Shown piece by piece: positions 60,950 to 64,000 of a stretch of 64,000 nucleotides of DNA. The DNA lies in NCBI RefSeq assembly GCF_026341815.1, contig NZ_JAPENX010000001.1, positions 5,642,001-5,706,000 of the forward strand. The letters run 5' to 3'. This DNA is from Streptomyces sp. NBC_00572. GTDB lineage: Bacteria; Actinomycetota; Actinomycetes; Streptomycetales; Streptomycetaceae. The position numbers and the translations under genes were made by a program. The notes beneath the pieces were generated by a model, which was not told the DNA's origin, searched no databases, and saw nothing but the letters and a program-made list of their open reading frames with translations. How positions within the stretch are numbered: the stretch's first letter is position 1; each line of letters starts with the position of its first letter.

Positions 60950-61535
60950 CGGCCGGCCGCGCCGCGTCGAGCACCGTCATGAACCAGGCGGAGAAGGGCG
61001 CGGCGGCATGGCGCTCGGCCAGCTCGGCGGCGGTGACGAAGACGGTGTCCTCGATCTCCTCCGGGTCCGGCCGGGGCTCGGCCTGCACCAGGCCGACGAA
61101 CAGGTGGTTGAACTCCTGCTCCACCAGGCCGGAGGCCGGGTCCGGGTGGTTGTAGCGGACGGTGCCCGCCTCCGCGAGCAGCGTGGGCGAGACGCCGAGC
61201 TCCTCGAAGGTCCGCCGGGCGGCGGCGGCGAACGGCGCCTCGCCCGGGTAGGGGTGGCCGCAGCAGGTGTTCGACCAGACGCCGGGGGAGTGGTACTTGC
61301 CGAGCGCGCGGCGCTGGAGCAGCAGTCGGCCCGACTCGTCGAAGAGGAAGACGGAGAAGGCGCGGTGCAGCAGGCCGGGCGCCTGGTGGGCGGCGAGCTT
61401 CTCCGCCGTACCGATGGTCGTCCCGTCCTCGTCGACCAGTTCGAGCATGATCGGCGCCGGGGCTCCGGACGGCTGGACACCGTTCGACATGATCTCCGGC
61501 GAGATCTGAGCCGCGGTGGCTGGTGTGGTCGGCAT
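60915..61535 (-). CDS. idi: isopentenyl-diphosphate delta-isomerase, type 1
   Basis: A 206-aa Nudix-fold enzyme that interconverts IPP and DMAPP. The active-site Cys is in VWSNTCCGHPYPGE, the catalytic Glu in LVEQEFNHLFVG, and ARRTFEELGVSP is the altered Nudix box. ATG 61535 is chosen for AAGGA 5 nt upstream. It is alone, with no other isoprenoid gene nearby, so it may supply carotenoid or terpene pathways elsewhere. Confidence 0.95.
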   Translation of the reverse strand: MPTTPATAAQISPEIMSNGVQPSGAPAPIMLELVDEDGTTIGTAEKLAAHQAPGLLHRAFSVFLFDESGRLLLQRRALGKYHSPGVWSNTCCGHPYPGEAPFAAAARRTFEELGVSPTLLAEAGTVRYNHPDPASGLVEQEFNHLFVGLVQAEPRPDPEEIEDTVFVTAAELAERHAAAPFSAWFMTVLDAARPAVRELTGPSGGW

Positions 61536-61688
61536 ACCCATCCTTCGCTTCGGTCCTCGCCCCGGTGGGGCCACCTCAGTCTGCCGTACAAAAGCGGCTT
61601 GTCCGTACTTCGGAGGCCGGACGTGGCCGCTCCCACCGCACCGGAGTACAACCGGCGCGGCGGGAGCGGAGGGGCGGTTTCGGGGCGA

Positions 61689-62951
61689 CTAGACCCCGAA
61701 AGCCGCCGGATAGACGAGCGTGCCCGGCGGAACGGGGACGGAGTCGTCCAGGACGAGCGCCATCATCGCCTCGTCAGGGGCCTCGAAACCTGGCTTGATT
61801 CCATACTCAGACGCACGTACGAACCCGAACCTCGGGTAGTACTCCGGATGGCCCAGGACGAGCAGGAGCGGCTCGCCCCGCAACCGTGCCGCGTCGAGCA
61901 CCGCCCGGACGACGGCCTGCCCGGCCCCCGTCCGCTGGTACGCGGGCGCCACCGAGACCGGGGCGAGTGCCGCCGCGGGGGCGTCACCGACCCGGCAGCG
62001 GGTGATCAGGGCGTGCGCCGCGATCGAGCCGTCCGGGGCCTCGGCCACGTACGACAGGCCCGGGAGCCAGGCGTCGGGGTCCCGCCGGAGCGCGTCGACC
62101 AGATCGGCCTCCGTCTCCGAGGCGTCGGCCTCCGACCCGAAGGCGGTGGCCACGACCTGCCAGATCGCCGAGGCGTCCTCGGCGGTCTCCGGGCGGGTGC
62201 GCCAGCGCTGATCGGCGGGCCGCAGGACGAATCCCGCGTACCCGTAGTCGGAGCCGTGCTCGCGCCGCAGCGTGATCTCGGCGCGGGCCCCCGCCACCGC
62301 CTCGGCCATGCCGGGCACGGTGGTGTCCGCCGCGTCGGCGTGCGCGGCGAGCGGACCGTAGTACTCGTCCCAGTCGCTCTCGGGCTGCGGGACGGTCCCC
62401 AGGACGTGGTAGCCGGCCCCGACCGCCGCCGCCGCGTTCCCGGCGACGGTGCGGAGCGCGTAGTGCTCCTCCCAGAAGGCACGGGCCACCGGGCCCGGCT
62501 CCTGGGTGGTCCAGACGCACTCGGTCAGCACCAGGGTGCCTCCCGGTGCGAGCAGCCTGCGCCACTCGGCGAGCGCCCGGTCGAAGCCGAGGACGAAGAC
62601 CGAGCTCTCGGCCCAGACCAGGTCGAAGGAGCCGTCGGGGAACGGCAGTGCGCCCATGTCGGCGCGGAGGGTGCGGATCGAGCCGTCGAGCCCGCGGGCG
62701 GCGGCGGACCGCCGCAGCTCCGCGAGGAACGGCTCGTGGGTGTCGACGGCGGTCACCTCGGCGCCCGCCTCGGCGGCCAGGAGCAGCGCGGAACGGCCGG
62801 GGCCGCAGCCCAGGTCGAGCACGCGCGGACGCTCGGGCAGCTTCCCGGAGAGCGCGAGGAGTCGACGCGTGGTGGCGTCGGAGCCGGGACCCTGCCGCGG
62901 AAGACCGTGGTGCAGGGCGAAGAAGGAGTCGTGCAGAGCGTTGTCGGACAA
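61689..62951 (-). CDS. methyltransferase-GNAT acetyltransferase fusion protein
   Basis: A 420-aa two-domain protein. Residues 1-240: class I methyltransferase (PRVLDLGCGPGRSALLLA, VTAVDTHEPFL, LRADMGALPFPDGSFDLVWAE, LLAPGGTLVLTE). Residues 250-420: GNAT acetyltransferase (RPETAEDASAIWQVV, LAPVSVAPAYQRTGAGQAVV, LVLGHPEYYPRFGFVRAS), YhbS-like. Both parts keep their cofactor motifs. They may act in turn on one substrate. ATG 62951 is the only good start. Confidence 0.93.
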   Translation of the reverse strand: MSDNALHDSFFALHHGLPRQGPGSDATTRRLLALSGKLPERPRVLDLGCGPGRSALLLAAEAGAEVTAVDTHEPFLAELRRSAAARGLDGSIRTLRADMGALPFPDGSFDLVWAESSVFVLGFDRALAEWRRLLAPGGTLVLTECVWTTQEPGPVARAFWEEHYALRTVAGNAAAAVGAGYHVLGTVPQPESDWDEYYGPLAAHADAADTTVPGMAEAVAGARAEITLRREHGSDYGYAGFVLRPADQRWRTRPETAEDASAIWQVVATAFGSEADASETEADLVDALRRDPDAWLPGLSYVAEAPDGSIAAHALITRCRVGDAPAAALAPVSVAPAYQRTGAGQAVVRAVLDAARLRGEPLLLVLGHPEYYPRFGFVRASEYGIKPGFEAPDEAMMALVLDDSVPVPPGTLVYPAAFGV

Positions 62952-63018
62952 CGTGGGAAACCCTTTGTGAGAGGGCCCCGGCCGACGACGTGACGGACCG
63001 GTGGGAACCGGGATCAGG

Positions 63019-63090
63019 TCAGCCGGAGACCCGGAAGCTGAGGAAGGACCGGGTGCTGCCGCTGGGGGCAGCCTCCATCGCGACGGTCAT
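63019..63090 (-). CDS. possible 23-aa leader peptide upstream of the fusion gene
   Basis: ATG 63090 opens a 23-codon frame (MTVAMEAAPSGSTR, SFLSFRVSG) with GAGG 4 nt upstream and GAGGAG slightly farther. It ends 68 nt before the methyltransferase-GNAT start. It could be a leader peptide or a small protein; it resembles nothing I know. Confidence 0.35.
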   Translation of the reverse strand: MTVAMEAAPSGSTRSFLSFRVSG

Positions 63091-63146
63091 CAACCTCAGC
63101 TCCTCTCTCCACGCGTTCGTACGAAAAGACTAGCAGGGGGCGGTTC

Positions 63147-64000
63147 TCACAGACAGAGCTTCGCCTCGTGCTCCGCGTGCCCGACCGGCTCCAGCTGGAA
63201 GGTGCAGTGCTCCACGTCGAAGTGCGAGCCCAGGCATCCCTGGAGGGAGTGGAGCATCTTCTCGTGCCCGACCGAGTCCAGCGCGCCCTGGTCCACGACC
63301 ACGTGCGCCGAGAGCACCGGCATCCCCGAGGTGATCGTCCAGGCATGCAGGTCGTGGACGTCCTCGACGCCCGGCAGGGCCAGGATGTGGGCCCGTACCT
63401 CCATCATGTCGACGCCCTTGGGGGCCGCCTCCAGAAGGACGTCCAGCGTCTCGCGCAGCAGCTTGACCGTACGGGGGACGATCATCAGACCGATCAGGAT
63501 CGAGGCGATCGGGTCCGCGTACTGCCAGCCCGTCACCAGGATGATGCCGGCCGCGACGATCACGGTGACCGAGCCCAGGGCGTCCGCGAGCACCTCCAGA
63601 TACGCGCCGCGCACATTGAGGCTGTCCTTCTGGCCCCGCATGAGCAGCGACAGCGAGATCACGTTGGCGACCAGGCCGATCGCCGCGACCGCGATCACCA
63701 GACCGCCCTTGGTCTCGGCCGGCTCGAAGAACCGCTGGATCGCCTCGTACAGCACGTAGCCGCCGACGACGAGGAGCAGCAGACAGTTGGCGAGCGCCGC
63801 CAGGATCTCGGCCCGGGCGAACCCGAAGGTGCGGTTCCCCGAGGGGGGCCGGTTGGCGAAGTGGATCGCGAGCAGCGCCATCGCGAGGCCCACCGCGTCG
63901 GTCGCCATGTGCGCCGCGTCGGCGATCAGCGCGAGCGAGTCGGAGAGCACGCCGCCGATGATTTCGATCACCATCACGGAGAGCGTGATGCCGAGCGCGA
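63147..64000 (-). CDS. cation diffusion facilitator transporter (5' end outside the window)
   Basis: At least 284 residues of a CDF/ZnT-type transporter; the N-terminus lies beyond the window. Metal site A in the membrane is DSLALIADAAHMATDAVGLAM (H and D residues), followed by NRTFGFARAEILAALAN, DALGSVTVIVAAGIIL (second HxxxD replaced by ADALGS), and a cytosolic domain with VHDLHAWTITSG. The end carries His/Cys ligands (HFDVEHCTFQLEPVGHAEHEAKLCL). It exports Zn2+ or a similar ion by proton exchange. Confidence 0.93.
   Translation of the reverse strand, partial: ALGITLSVMVIEIIGGVLSDSLALIADAAHMATDAVGLAMALLAIHFANRPPSGNRTFGFARAEILAALANCLLLLVVGGYVLYEAIQRFFEPAETKGGLVIAVAAIGLVANVISLSLLMRGQKDSLNVRGAYLEVLADALGSVTVIVAAGIILVTGWQYADPIASILIGLMIVPRTVKLLRETLDVLLEAAPKGVDMMEVRAHILALPGVEDVHDLHAWTITSGMPVLSAHVVVDQGALDSVGHEKMLHSLQGCLGSHFDVEHCTFQLEPVGHAEHEAKLCL

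Overview
The window is high-GC actinobacterial DNA and almost certainly Streptomyces. It carries a WhiB-like regulator, an SsgA-like sporulation protein, a WhiJ-type trio (XRE/DUF5753, DUF397 and an HATPase), a DUF574-type methyltransferase, split NHEJ enzymes, and codons with near-constant G/C in third position. About 67 genes are supported, mostly single genes or short operons with many strand switches. It looks like chromosomal accessory or arm-proximal sequence. No phage, transposon, CRISPR array or antibiotic megasynthase was seen.

Layout: 1-4.0 kb is the distal half of an Ebo-type operon (TatD hydrolase end, EboE, alkaline-phosphatase-like protein, Tat-exported TIM barrel). 4.3 kb has tRNA-Leu(GAG). 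4.5-5.6 kb has a YjdM/PhnA protein and a methyltransferase. 5.7-8.9 kb holds the WhiJ-like regulatory locus and a DUF574 methyltransferase. 9-12.8 kb has an exported M64 peptidase, a GH4 glycosidase and a YchJ protein. 13-15.5 kb has a 14-TM exporter with a fused winged-helix-like tail. 15.8-18 kb has a divergent NHEJ ligase/polymerase pair. 18.2-21.5 kb has an alpha/beta hydrolase with its TetR, an IclR regulator, a decayed gene and a WhiB-like protein. 21.6-29.3 kb has an acyl-ACP desaturase, a DUF397-like protein, an ABC-F protein, an SsgA-like protein, a ferredoxin/CDGSH-like protein, a beta-propeller protein, YciI, endonuclease V and a VOC protein.

29.3-37.6 kb is lipid catabolism: an enoyl-reductase-like protein, then a four-gene acyl-CoA operon (racemase, dehydrogenase, thiolase, FadB), with a convergent MerR regulator. 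37.7-43 kb has a macro-domain protein, a small membrane protein, a sphingomyelinase-like enzyme, an orphan ATP synthase b-like protein, a DUF2236 oxygenase and an M1 peptidase. 43.3-47.9 kb has a ComB-like phosphatase, an S15-M14 exported peptidase operon and a small secreted protein. 48-52.4 kb has a D-amino-acid-oxidase-like flavoprotein, an ABC-F protein, a second ComB-like gene and a small acidic protein. 52.4-53.7 kb is a tandem duplication of a DUF2690 secreted-protein gene. 53.8-64 kb has Tex, an SCO6745-family gene divergent from a GlxA/DJ-1 pair, an enoyl-CoA hydratase, a frameshifted membrane-protein gene, an HATPase protein, IPP isomerase, a methyltransferase-GNAT fusion and a truncated CDF transporter.

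Three window-wide patterns stand out. At least fifteen genes have a -10 box only 6-8 nt before the start codon, which implies leaderless mRNAs. Degenerate 13-28 bp tandem repeats sit directly on or after the stop codons of six genes. Several promoters contain clear palindromes next to, or without, a matching regulator gene.
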